This document shows, piece after piece, positions 24,112 to 31,647 of a stretch of 44,137 nt of DNA. The notes below the pieces were generated by a model, which worked only from the letters and a program-made list of their open reading frames with translations, searched no databases and was not told where the DNA came from. The DNA lies in contig DAIDGS010000020.1 in assembly GCA_027459845.1 (NCBI GenBank), positions 1 through 44,137 of the forward strand. The letters are read 5' to 3'. Source of the stretch: Vulcanimicrobiota bacterium (GTDB lineage Bacteria > Vulcanimicrobiota > Vulcanimicrobiia > Vulcanimicrobiales > Vulcanimicrobiaceae). The first letter of the stretch is position 1, and each line of letters starts with the position of its first letter. The translations under genes were made by a program, and so were the position numbers.

Positions 24112-25666
24112 CCGGCGTCGCGCGCTGTTCGCGGCGCTTGTATTGATCGCCGCCGCGCCGGCCCCCGCACCGACGCCATCGCTTCCGTCGCTCGGCGAGG
24201 TGCTCGCCGCGCATCGCGCCGCGCGCCGTGCGCTGGGCGCGCACGGCTGGCCGGCAACGCTCGAAACCAGCGGCACGTTGGTCGGGCTGGGAACGCACGG
24301 CACCTTCCAGCGCTGGCGCGACGGCGCACTGCGCCGTGACGACGAGACGCTGGGCGTGCTGCGCCAACGCACGTTGCACCTCGCCGACCGTGAAGAGGTG
24401 CAGGGTCCCAACGACGACGTGCGCACCATTCCGCTCGCCGGCGGTCCGTACGCGCGCACGGTGCGCTTCATCGGTTCGGGCGCGTTCGCGCGGCATCCCG
24501 AGGATGTGCAGTTGATCGGTGCCGGGCGCACGCCCGACGGGCGCGCCGTCTGGCTGCTGAAGGTGACGCCACCCGGCGGCGTGCCGGTGACGCTCGGCCT
24601 CGATCGCGGCAGCGGGCTCATCGATGAGATCGTCGCGCGTGGCGCGTCCTCTCGCGAGTACCGCGACTATCGCGTGGTCGACGGGGAACTCATTCCGTTC
24701 GAAGAGGTGACGGTCGGCAGCAATCCGGCGCTCGACGTTACCGCGCGGGTGACGCGCGTGCGGGTCGGCGCGCCGATTCCGGCCGGAACCTTTGCTCCGT
24801 TCGTGCCCGCCACGATCGCCGCCGCTGCGCCGGTGACGCGCCCCTTGCTCGATTGGCACGGCCATATCTTCGTGCGCGCGCGCGTCGACGGGCAGCCGAT
24901 GCTCTTCATGCTGGACTCCGGCTCGCAGGGCGTCTTCATCGACCCGGCTGCGGCCCGGCGGATCGGCCTCGCGCCGCAGGGGCGCGTCGAGATCGAAGGC
25001 GCCGCGACGACCCACGGCAGCGAGGTGCGTCTCGGCGCGGTCGCATTCGGTGCGGCGCAACTGACGATTCGGGCCGCCTCGGTGATCGATCTCTCGGGCG
25101 TCACGTACGAAGGCAAGAGCATCGACGGCATCCTCGGCTATCCGCTCTTCGCCGCGGCCGAAGTTCGCTTCGACCCGGTCGCGCACACCGTCACCTTCGC
25201 GCGGCCCGGTACGCTGCCGGTGCAGGGCCACATCATCGCGGTCGACGCGCGTCGACGGCTCCCTGAGATTGCGGGCCAGATCGATCGCCTCCCGGCGCGG
25301 CTGCTGATCGACACCGGGAATACCGACGAGCTGCTCGTCTTCCATTCCTTCATCGCGGCGCATCCCGGGCTGATCGATTACGCCGGTGCCGGCCGTTTCG
25401 CGCGCAATCGCGGGATCGGCGGATCCAGTGCGGCCGTTCCGGTGATGGTCGATCAGATTGCGCTCGGACCCTACCCGATGTACAACCGCTACGCGACCGT
25501 CATTCTGAGCGGGCGGGCCGCTTTCGACGATTCCGCCGACGACGGCAACGTCGGCTGGGCGACCTTGAAGAACTTCGTCGCAACCTTCGATCTCGGCAAG
25601 GGCTTCATCCAACTCCAGCCGACGCGCTGGTTCGACGACGGGCGCTTTCGCAGCGGAAGTCCGTAA
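24041..25666 (+). CDS. Secreted protein with two retropepsin-like aspartic protease motifs
   Basis: A protein of about 541 residues. A basic start and hydrophobic run (RRRALFAALVLIAAAPAPA) suggest a signal peptide. An N-terminal domain resembling outer-membrane lipoprotein-sorting folds (about 50-250) precedes a protease region with two active-site motifs: FMLDSGSQGVF (D292) and LLIDTGNTDELLV (D424), each followed by a hydrophobic-G strand. The start is uncertain: the ATG at 24041 overlaps the transglycosylase gene by 71 nt, and the next in-frame start is TTG 24141. Whether it serves the type III system is unknown. Confidence 0.75.
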   Translation: MRKRKTTCRTSSQAIKSTAARRPNRRRALFAALVLIAAAPAPAPTPSLPSLGEVLAAHRAARRALGAHGWPATLETSGTLVGLGTHGTFQRWRDGALRRDDETLGVLRQRTLHLADREEVQGPNDDVRTIPLAGGPYARTVRFIGSGAFARHPEDVQLIGAGRTPDGRAVWLLKVTPPGGVPVTLGLDRGSGLIDEIVARGASSREYRDYRVVDGELIPFEEVTVGSNPALDVTARVTRVRVGAPIPAGTFAPFVPATIAAAAPVTRPLLDWHGHIFVRARVDGQPMLFMLDSGSQGVFIDPAAARRIGLAPQGRVEIEGAATTHGSEVRLGAVAFGAAQLTIRAASVIDLSGVTYEGKSIDGILGYPLFAAAEVRFDPVAHTVTFARPGTLPVQGHIIAVDARRRLPEIAGQIDRLPARLLIDTGNTDELLVFHSFIAAHPGLIDYAGAGRFARNRGIGGSSAAVPVMVDQIALGPYPMYNRYATVILSGRAAFDDSADDGNVGWATLKNFVATFDLGKGFIQLQPTRWFDDGRFRSGSP

Positions 25667-25716
25667 TCGTTCGGTAACGCCGCCGCGACGGCGCGCACAT
25701 CGCGCGAGCGCAGGCT
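25663..25716 (+). promoter_or_regulatory. Flagellar-unit promoter 2: 11-bp direct repeats plus -10, leaderless
   Basis: GTAAT at 25663 and GTAAC at 25674 are 11 bp apart; CAGGCT at 25711-25716 ends 6 bp before the ATG at 25723. The second repeat lies 37 bp before the hexamer, one 11-bp turn further than in promoter 1. Confidence 0.55.
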
Positions 25717-25722
25717 GACCGC

Positions 25723-26286
25723 ATGACTTCGCAGCTCTCCAACGTCGACATCCTAAGCGCGCCGCTGGCCGCCATCGATCGCCGCGCGCTCTCGCAGGCC
25801 TGGTACTCGGCCTTGGCGCTGGCGCGCGCGCCGCGACGGCAGGATGCCGGTGCGGCGCCCCAACGATCGCCCGTGCCGGTTCAAGCGAAACGCCCGCAGT
25901 GCGCCGGTGACGCATCCGGCCGGGTGCGCGCCGCGGACCGACCGGCGCGGCCGGCCGAGGTCGGTGCCGCGCGGGCTTTCGGTGCGACCGTCGGCGAGCG
26001 GCGCGCGCCGCGCGCCGCACTGAGCGCGCGCATCGAGCGTATGTTACGGCGCGCACCCGAGGCGATCAAGCGCGGAAGCTTTACGACGACGTGCGCGGGA
26101 GCGCGCGTCGTGATCGCGGTTCGAGCGCGCGGGCATCGCCTGCAGGTGATCGCGCTCTGTCCGCGGCGCGTGCGCGATACGGTCGCGCGTGCGTTGGCGC
26201 AGGCACGCTTCGCGCTGGCGGCGCGTGGGATGGCGCTCGATTTCGTCGACGGCCGGAGCGACGCGTGTTTCTCGACGCAGCGCTAA
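25723..26286 (+). CDS. Unknown protein of the export locus, possibly FliK-like
   Basis: A 187-residue protein with an Arg/Ala/Pro-rich, probably disordered N-terminal 110 residues and a compact C-terminal part (about 125-180: RVVIAVRARGHRLQVIALCP, then VARALAQARFALAARGMAL). A disordered export segment plus a C-terminal beta-helix domain ending in LAARGMALDFVD recalls FliK/HrpP needle- or hook-length proteins, but the match is weak. It opens a new unit with the shared promoter layout and overlaps the next gene by 22 nt. Confidence 0.5.
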   Translation: MTSQLSNVDILSAPLAAIDRRALSQAWYSALALARAPRRQDAGAAPQRSPVPVQAKRPQCAGDASGRVRAADRPARPAEVGAARAFGATVGERRAPRAALSARIERMLRRAPEAIKRGSFTTTCAGARVVIAVRARGHRLQVIALCPRRVRDTVARALAQARFALAARGMALDFVDGRSDACFSTQR

Positions 26287-26981
26287 GCGGCGCGCTCGAT
26301 CGCATCGCGGCGCGCGCGGCCGACGTGCGGCGCGCCTTTACTCCGGGTGCCATTCCCACCAACGACGATACGCTCGGAACGCCGCGCGCCGGCTTTACGC
26401 TCGATCCGCTCTCGATCGCGCTGCCGCCCGAGACGAGCGTGCCGGTCGCGACGCGCGCCGGCACGCGCTATACGCGCGACGGCTCCTTCCATCTCGACGG
26501 AACGCGCTTGGTCGATGCCGCCGGCAACGACGTACTGGGTCGCGTCACAGGATCGGCTCCGCTCGCGCCGCTGGCGATCGATCCGGTCGACGCCGCGCTC
26601 GGGGCCGTTCAGGCGCCGCGTATCGAAGCCGACGGGAGTCTGGTCTATACGCGTGACGCGCTCGATCCGCGTAGCGGGGCGCGCGATCCCGTGCAGGTCG
26701 TGGTCGGACGCATTGCGCTGGCGCGCTTTCCGGCCGCGACGCGGCCGCCCCGCGACGACGGCAGCACGTTTGCCGCACCGGAGGGCGTGGTGCCGCATCT
26801 CGGATTGCCCGGCGACGGGACCTTCGCGCGGGTCGCCCCGATGCAGCGTGAAGCCGGCCGCATCGATCTCGATGCCGGATTAGCGCGCCTCAAGGATGCC
26901 TATCTGGCCTTCGACGCGCTCCAAGCCGCGCAGCACGCGCGCGGAAGTCTCGGCAAGACGGCGATGGATCTGTTGAAATGA
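26265..26981 (+). CDS. FlgF/FlgG-like rod or hook protein
   Basis: A 238-residue member of the hook-basal body family from a GTG start. The core motif TRDGSFHLDGTRLVDAAGNDVLG is typical of FlgG, FlgF and FlgE, and RIALARFPAATRPPRDDGSTFAAPEG follows the family strand. The C-terminal helix (RLKDAYLAFDALQAAQHARG) is a divergent form of the rod helix. The N-terminal ANNLAN motif is not preserved. It is the only such gene here, where flagella normally need several. Confidence 0.8.
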   Translation: MFLDAALSGALDRIAARAADVRRAFTPGAIPTNDDTLGTPRAGFTLDPLSIALPPETSVPVATRAGTRYTRDGSFHLDGTRLVDAAGNDVLGRVTGSAPLAPLAIDPVDAALGAVQAPRIEADGSLVYTRDALDPRSGARDPVQVVVGRIALARFPAATRPPRDDGSTFAAPEGVVPHLGLPGDGTFARVAPMQREAGRIDLDAGLARLKDAYLAFDALQAAQHARGSLGKTAMDLLK

Positions 26982-27796
26982 AGTGCTTGACGTTCGTCGC
27001 CGAGAGCGGACGCGTGCGCAGCGCGCGGTTTGAGGAGCGCTCGCTGCTGCCGTTGCCGGCTGCTTGCGTGGTTGCCAATGCCGTGCGCGAAGCGTTGGCG
27101 CAACTCTTCGGTGCGGCGGTGGAGCTGCGACTCTTTGCTCCGCGGATTCCGAGCGCTGCGGCCTGGGAGGCGATCGCGCAGCGCGCGCGCTGCTACCGCG
27201 TGCGCGGCGCGGCAGCCGACGCGACGATCGTACTGCGCGGATCGGACGCGTTGGCGCTCGCGCGTTGCGCGTTCGGCGAGCCGGACGGCACCCTCGAAGT
27301 GCGCGCGCCCTCGCCGCTCGAGGAGCGTGCGATCGCGCGGATCGTCGCGACGATCGCCGCGTCGCTGACGAGCATCTGCGGCACCGGCGAGCCGCGGCTC
27401 CCCGAGCGCGTAGTGAGCCCACCCTCGGCACAGACCTATTTCGAACTTCAGCTCGAGCGCCCCGGCGTGGTTCGCGTCGGCATCGCGGTGAGTCGCGACC
27501 CGGCGAGTCCGCGTGGCCGGCCTTTGGAACTCGACGAACTCGCCGGCGTTCGGCTCGGCGTGGTCGCAACGCTGGATTTGGGCGTGCGCACCGCGGCCGA
27601 CCTGGCCGCGCTCGTTCCCGGGACGTTCCTGCCGATAACCGAGGCGATGGAGTTGCGCGGACGGCTGAGCGTGGGTGGGCGAACGGTTGCGCGCGGGCGG
27701 TGCGGCGTTCGCGACGGCCGCTATGCCCTGGAAATCGATCCGGGCCCCCGCGCGGGAGGAGCCGCACCCCGTGCGGAAGCGGACGTGGAGCCATGA
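26978..27796 (+). CDS. FliM/SctQ-like C-ring protein
   Basis: A 272-residue protein with a C-terminal SPOA (FliN-like) domain: GVVATLDLGVRTAADLAALVPGTFLPI and LRGRLSVGGRTVARG. It lacks the N-terminal CheY-binding segment (LSQxEIDALL) of flagellar FliM and is shorter than the usual 330 or so residues, which makes it closer in build to SctQ of injectisomes. With FliN it should form the sorting platform. ATGA overlap with fliN. Confidence 0.75.
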   Translation: MKCLTFVAESGRVRSARFEERSLLPLPAACVVANAVREALAQLFGAAVELRLFAPRIPSAAAWEAIAQRARCYRVRGAAADATIVLRGSDALALARCAFGEPDGTLEVRAPSPLEERAIARIVATIAASLTSICGTGEPRLPERVVSPPSAQTYFELQLERPGVVRVGIAVSRDPASPRGRPLELDELAGVRLGVVATLDLGVRTAADLAALVPGTFLPITEAMELRGRLSVGGRTVARGRCGVRDGRYALEIDPGPRAGGAAPRAEADVEP

Positions 27797-28071
27797 CGAT
27801 CGACCCGAACAAGCTGCGCGACGCCGCCAACATCGAGGTTTTGATGGGCGTGCCGCTGCGCATCACGGCCGAGTTGGGAACCGCCAAGATGTCGGTTGCC
27901 GAGGTGTTGAAGCTGGGGACGGGCTCGATCGTGGAACTGGAACGCCTTGCCGGCGGTCCGGTGGATCTGCTGGTGAACAATACGCTGATCGCGCGTGGCG
28001 AGGTGGTCGCCGTCGACGAGAACTTCGGCGTCCGCGTCACCGAGCTCATCTCGCGCCAGATCGGGACGTAA
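27793..28071 (+). CDS. fliN: FliN-like C-ring protein
   Basis: A 92-residue single SPOA domain: IEVLMGVPLRITAELGTAKM, VLKLGTGSIVELERLAGGPV, DLLVNNTLIARGEVVAVDEN and FGVRVTEL. This is the best-conserved protein of the locus and matches FliN closely. It forms the base of the C ring and the docking site for FliH-FliI. Confidence 0.95.
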   Translation: MTIDPNKLRDAANIEVLMGVPLRITAELGTAKMSVAEVLKLGTGSIVELERLAGGPVDLLVNNTLIARGEVVAVDENFGVRVTELISRQIGT

Positions 28072-28121
28072 CCCACCCGTAACGCCCCGGCGGCGAAGGC
28101 GCAATCGGTTGGCGCTATCGT
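28068..28121 (+). promoter_or_regulatory. Flagellar-unit promoter 3: 11-bp direct repeats plus -10, leaderless
   Basis: GTAAC at 28068 and 28079 are 11 bp apart; TATCGT at 28116-28121 ends exactly 6 bp before the fliP ATG at 28128. The geometry is identical to promoter 2. Confidence 0.6.
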
Positions 28122-28127
28122 GGCGCC

Positions 28128-28784
28128 ATGGATGCCTTCGCGGCGCTGGCGACGCACGACCGTGGGACGTTGCCGCTCGACGTTCTGGCCGGCTTAACCC
28201 TTATCGCCGTAGTGCCGTTCGTGCTGGTGATGTGCTCGTCGTTCGTGCGTATCGTGGTGGTGCTCTCGCTGGTACGCTCCGCGATCGGAACCTCGGCGCT
28301 GCCGCCCAACACGCTCCTAACCGGTATCGCGCTGGTGCTCACGTTGGTCGTGATGGCCCCGACCGTGCGTGCGATTCGCGCGGAGGCGATCGAGCCGTAC
28401 GCGCGGCACGCGCTCACCCCCGCGCAAGCCCTCGACCGCGCGGTCGTGCCGTTGCGGCGATTCATGCTGCGCCAAACGCGCGCTGACGACGTCGCGCTCT
28501 TCGAACGGGTCGCGCGTCGCCGCCCCGAGCCGATCGCCCGCGTTCCGCTCGAAGTGATCGTTCCGGCTTTCGTCGTCGGCGAGTTACGCAGCGCCTTCGC
28601 GATCGGCTTTGCGCTCTATCTGCCGTTCGTCGCGATCGACTTGGCGGTCGCCGCAATGCTGATGGGCCTCGGAATGATGATGCTATCGCCGCCGGTCGTG
28701 TCGCTGCCGGTGAAGTTGCTGCTCTTCGTCATGGTCGACGGCTGGGCGTTGGTCTGCGCCGGCGTGGCCGCGTCGTTTCGTTGA
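28128..28784 (+). CDS. fliP: Export-gate protein FliP/SctR
   Basis: A 218-residue membrane protein of the export gate. VVPFVLVMCSSFVRIVVVLSLVRSAIG, LPPNTLLTGIALVLT and VPAFVVGELRSAFAIGFALYLPF, then MLMGLGMMMLSPPVVSLPVKLLLF are signature FliP segments, with about four membrane helices. No cleavable signal peptide or FliO is seen. It starts directly at its ATG after the shared promoter layout, and its stop codon overlaps the -35 of the next unit. Confidence 0.95.
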   Translation: MDAFAALATHDRGTLPLDVLAGLTLIAVVPFVLVMCSSFVRIVVVLSLVRSAIGTSALPPNTLLTGIALVLTLVVMAPTVRAIRAEAIEPYARHALTPAQALDRAVVPLRRFMLRQTRADDVALFERVARRRPEPIARVPLEVIVPAFVVGELRSAFAIGFALYLPFVAIDLAVAAMLMGLGMMMLSPPVVSLPVKLLLFVMVDGWALVCAGVAASFR

Positions 28785-28809
28785 CAGTACGCTAGTAGCG
28801 GAGTAAGAT
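28781..28809 (+). promoter_or_regulatory. Strong sigma-70 promoter at the toxin-antitoxin unit
   Basis: TTGACA (28781-28786), a 17 bp spacer and TAAGAT (28804-28809) are near-consensus. The -35 overlaps the fliP stop codon. The -10 ends just 2 bp before the GTG used for the toxin gene, so a transcript starting about 7 bp downstream would lose that GTG. Confidence 0.7.
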
Positions 28810-28811
28810 AC

Positions 28812-29111
28812 GTGGGTTGCAGTTGCGATGGCGTTGAATGGGATGAGGCAAAGAGTGCGAGGAACGAGGAGCGTCGTGGCTTTGGGTTCGATTTCGCCGC
28901 GCAGCTATTTCGCGGCGATTACATCGAACAAGAAAGTCGTGGACGGGATTTCGGAGAGCCGCGCTTCGTCGCGATAGGACTTGTCGAGGGCGAAATCGTG
29001 ACCGTGATCTGGACGCCTCGCGGGTCGATCCGGCGCATCATTTCCGCTCGACCTGCATCTAGAAGGGAACGCAGGATCTATCATGACCATCGTCAGGAAG
29101 AAACTCTCTGA
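28812..29111 (+). CDS. BrnT-family (DUF497) toxin
   Basis: A 99-residue protein with the BrnT pattern: VEWDEAKSARNEERRGFGFDFA, then RDFGEPRFVAIGLVEGEIVTVIW, then RIISARPASRRERRIY. BrnT is a RelE-like ribonuclease toxin. GGAG lies about 9 bp before the GTG start. Base composition is lower in GC than the neighbours, and codon use differs. It overlaps the antitoxin gene by 29 nt. Confidence 0.85.
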   Translation: MGCSCDGVEWDEAKSARNEERRGFGFDFAAQLFRGDYIEQESRGRDFGEPRFVAIGLVEGEIVTVIWTPRGSIRRIISARPASRRERRIYHDHRQEETL

Positions 29112-29418
29112 GCTCGAGAGAGTCAACTTGCCTAAGGGCTATAAGCGCCCAACGGAAGCTCAGATCCAAAGATGGAAAGAAGAGGATGGAGACGAGGACT
29201 TCGAGTTTTCAGAGTTCCGATACGTCCGTAACGTTGACGTGCGAGCTCTTCGCGATCGTCTCGGCTTGACGCAGGAGGAGTTTGCTCGCCGCTACCGCCT
29301 CCCGCTGCGCAGCGTCCAGGAGTGGGAGCAATACCGTAAGCGACCATCGCCCGGAACGATGACGCTGCTCCTCGCGATCTCGCGCAAGCCGAAGGCGCTT
29401 GCGAAGGCGCTAGCGTAG
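29083..29418 (+). CDS. HTH antitoxin partner of BrnT
   Basis: A 111-residue protein. The N-terminal half is charged (KLSELERVNLPKGYKRPTEA) and probably wraps the toxin. The C-terminal half is a Cro/C1-type helix-turn-helix (RALRDRLGLTQEEFARRYRL, then LRSVQEWEQYRKRPS). BrnT is often paired with a ribbon-helix-helix BrnA, but HTH partners are also seen. It likely represses the pair. AGGA precedes the ATG. Confidence 0.85.
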   Translation: MTIVRKKLSELERVNLPKGYKRPTEAQIQRWKEEDGDEDFEFSEFRYVRNVDVRALRDRLGLTQEEFARRYRLPLRSVQEWEQYRKRPSPGTMTLLLAISRKPKALAKALA

Positions 29419-29431
29419 GCGCCGGTTTTTT
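29406..29431 (+). terminator. Probable terminator of the toxin-antitoxin unit
   Basis: GGCGCTA (29406-29412) can pair with TAGGCGCC (29416-29423) with a one-base bulge, followed by GG and TTTTTT (29426-29431). The hairpin overlaps the antitoxin stop codon. Confidence 0.6.
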
Positions 29432-29685
29432 GTCGCATGAAGAGCGCGAGTAAGGTTTCTAGCGATACATCGCGCCTGTGGCGTCTAAAGCGAAATGCGC
29501 CAGGGCTTCCATAGCGCTGCTTCGCCTGCGCAGGAGCCATGAGTCCTGAACAAGAGCGCTATCAGTTGCCCGGCAAGCGTTCCTGGTGAAGCGCGTCACT
29601 GGACGGATCGGTGACCGCCTTCGGCGGTGCTCGGCGCGTGCCGCCGCGCAGGCGATTGCTCGACCTTTCGGTAAGTGGAGCGCCG

Positions 29686-30594
29686 ATGCGAATCAGCGAG
29701 GCGCTCGCGACCGCGCGGCCGTTCTTTTCTTTCGAGTTCTTTCCGCCGAAGGACGATGCCGGGTCGGCGGCACTCTTTGCGACGGTGCGGGCGCTGGAAC
29801 CGCTGCGCCCGGCGTTCGTCTCGATCACCTACGGGGCGGGCGGATCGACCCGATCGCGGACGCTCGCGATCGCAAAGGAGATCGCCGCGCAGACCGGGAT
29901 CACGGTCGTCGCGCACGTCACCTGCGTCGGCTCGACGCGCGCCGAGCTGCGCGCGCTCTTCGACGATCTTGCGCGCGCCGGGATCGAAAACGTGCTGGCG
30001 CTGCGCGGCGATCCGCCTAAGGGGAGTGCCGGGTTTCAATCGACCGCCGGCGGATTCGAACATGCCGCCGAGCTGATCGCGATGCTGCGTCGCAACTACG
30101 ATTTTTGCATCGGCGCGGCGTGCTATCCGGAGAAGCACCCCGAGTCCTCGACCCACGAGAGCGACGTTGCGCACTTGCGCGAAAAAGTTACCGCCGGCGC
30201 CGACTTCTTGGTCTCGCAGTTGTTCTTCGATAACGTTGCCTACTTCGCGTTCGAGCGCCGAGCGCGTGCGGCCGGCATCGAACTCCCGATCCTACCGGGA
30301 CTGATGCCGATCACGAACTACGAGCAGATCCGCCGTTTCACCGCGTTGTGCGGTGCGACGATCCCGCCGAAGTTGATGGCCGAGATGGAAGCTCGCTCCG
30401 GCGATGCGCGGGCGGTCGAGGACCTCGGTGTGGCGTTTGCCTCGATGCAGGCGACCGAACTCTTGCAGGCAGGCGTGCCCGGAATCCATTTCTACACGCT
30501 CAACCGATCGCCGGCGACGCGCGCGGTCGTGTCGGCGTTGCTGGCGGCGAGTGCCTGGCGCCCGCAGGCCGCGCCGGCTGCGACGGCGCGCTAG
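29686..30594 (+). CDS. metF: 5,10-methylenetetrahydrofolate reductase
   Basis: A 302-residue TIM-barrel flavoenzyme that makes 5-methyl-THF for methionine synthesis. FFSFEFFPPKDD, SITYGAGGSTRSRTL, LALRGDPPKG, GAACYPEKHPES, LVSQLFFDN and GIHFYTLNRS cover the whole family. GGAG lies 5 bp before the ATG at 29686. The 267 bp upstream shows only a UUCG-capped hairpin (29614-29628), not a riboswitch I recognise. Together with the toxin pair it interrupts the fliP-fliQ order. Confidence 0.95.
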   Translation: MRISEALATARPFFSFEFFPPKDDAGSAALFATVRALEPLRPAFVSITYGAGGSTRSRTLAIAKEIAAQTGITVVAHVTCVGSTRAELRALFDDLARAGIENVLALRGDPPKGSAGFQSTAGGFEHAAELIAMLRRNYDFCIGAACYPEKHPESSTHESDVAHLREKVTAGADFLVSQLFFDNVAYFAFERRARAAGIELPILPGLMPITNYEQIRRFTALCGATIPPKLMAEMEARSGDARAVEDLGVAFASMQATELLQAGVPGIHFYTLNRSPATRAVVSALLAASAWRPQAAPAATAR

Positions 30595-30667
30595 CGCGGC
30601 GCTCGCCGCGACCGCCGACATAACCTCGTAATCCCGCGGTCATCTCCGCCCTGCAGACTAGGCGGCG

Positions 30668-30937
30668 ATGGATGCCTTTGGCGGAATCCTACGCGAAGCG
30701 CTGGTGGTCGCGTCGGTGGTGGCGCTGCCGATGTTGCTCGCGGCAGCGGCGGTCGGCACCGTCGTCGCCATCGTTCAGGCGGCCACGCAGGTGCAGGAGC
30801 AGACGCTGACGCTGCTGCCCAAGATCGTCGCCGTGGGGGCGATGGTCGCGCTCTTCGGACCGTTCGCGATGGCGCTCCTGGCCCGGCTCTTTCACGACGC
30901 GCTCGCGACGATTCCGGCGATCACCGGCCGGCCGTGA
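30668..30937 (+). CDS. fliQ: Export-gate protein FliQ/SctS
   Basis: An 89-residue protein with two membrane helices separated by VQAATQVQEQTLTLLPKI, the FliQ signature. It joins FliP and FliR in the export channel. The upstream region carries a looser copy of the locus promoter: GTAAT at 30628 and CAGACT at 30654, 26 bp apart, with the ATG 8 bp further. It overlaps fliR by GTGA. Confidence 0.93.
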   Translation: MDAFGGILREALVVASVVALPMLLAAAAVGTVVAIVQAATQVQEQTLTLLPKIVAVGAMVALFGPFAMALLARLFHDALATIPAITGRP

Positions 30938-31647
30938 GCACGACCGCGCTCCTGGTCTTCGCTCGCTGCGCGGGATTTGCGCTGCGCGTTCCGGCCATCG
31001 GCCACCCGAGCGTTCCGGCGACGCTGCGCAGCGGCTTTGCGCTGGTGTTGACGGTCGCCGTGCTGCCGGCGGTGCGCGCGGTTGCGCCGCTCGACGGATT
31101 GGCGCTGCTGACGGCGTTCGGCTTCGAGTTTCTAGTCGGTATGGCGCTGGGCATGAGTGCGGCGATCGTCTACGACGCGGCGTACGCGGGCGGCCGGATC
31201 GTCGACGACTACATCGGCGTGCGTGCCATCGCGCCCAGCGTTGCGCTGGTTGCACCGAGCGGCTACGGGCGAATCTGGTCGCTCGCCTTCACCGGCGCGT
31301 TTCTCTTTGCCGGCGCCTATCGGCCTGTCGTGCTGACGTTCGCGCACGCCTTCACGGTGCTTCCCCCCGAAGCGCCGCTCTTGGGCAGCGCCTGGATGGC
31401 CTTTACCCTCGCCGCCGTGCGCACGATGCTCACCGTCGCCGCAGCGGTAGCTGCGCCGGCGGTCGCCCTGGCGTTCGTCGTTCACGTTGCACTCGGCGCG
31501 CTGGCGCGCGCCGTGCCACGCTTCGGGAGTCTCACGCTGGCCTATCCGCTGGTCTTCGGCGCCGCGCTGGTCGCGACGGCGCTCGCGCTTGCGCCGCTGC
31601 TGGCGCTGGCCGCGCACCCGTTGCTGCTGCTGCCGGCAACGCGATGA
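30934..31647 (+). CDS. fliR: Export-gate protein FliR/SctT
   Basis: A 237-residue polytopic membrane protein with about six hydrophobic segments. FARCAGFALRVPAIG near the N-terminus, then VPATLRSGFALVLT and FLVGMALGMSAAIVYDAAYAGGRIVD, match FliR. It completes the FliP5-Q4-R1 export channel. GTG start overlapping fliQ; its stop overlaps the flhB ATG. Confidence 0.9.
   Translation: MSTTALLVFARCAGFALRVPAIGHPSVPATLRSGFALVLTVAVLPAVRAVAPLDGLALLTAFGFEFLVGMALGMSAAIVYDAAYAGGRIVDDYIGVRAIAPSVALVAPSGYGRIWSLAFTGAFLFAGAYRPVVLTFAHAFTVLPPEAPLLGSAWMAFTLAAVRTMLTVAAAVAAPAVALAFVVHVALGALARAVPRFGSLTLAYPLVFGAALVATALALAPLLALAAHPLLLLPATR

Noticed and set aside
23810-26056. Minus-strand open frame of 748 codons opposite the transglycosylase and protease genes
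   Set aside because: The sense strand encodes clear catalytic motifs; the antisense peptide is low-complexity Arg/Ala.
28905-29126. Minus-strand small frame inside the toxin gene
   Set aside because: It is antisense to a recognisable BrnT protein and has no independent support.
29419-29685. SAM or SAH riboswitch before metF
   Set aside because: Only a small UUCG hairpin (29614-29628) is seen; no conserved riboswitch core could be matched.
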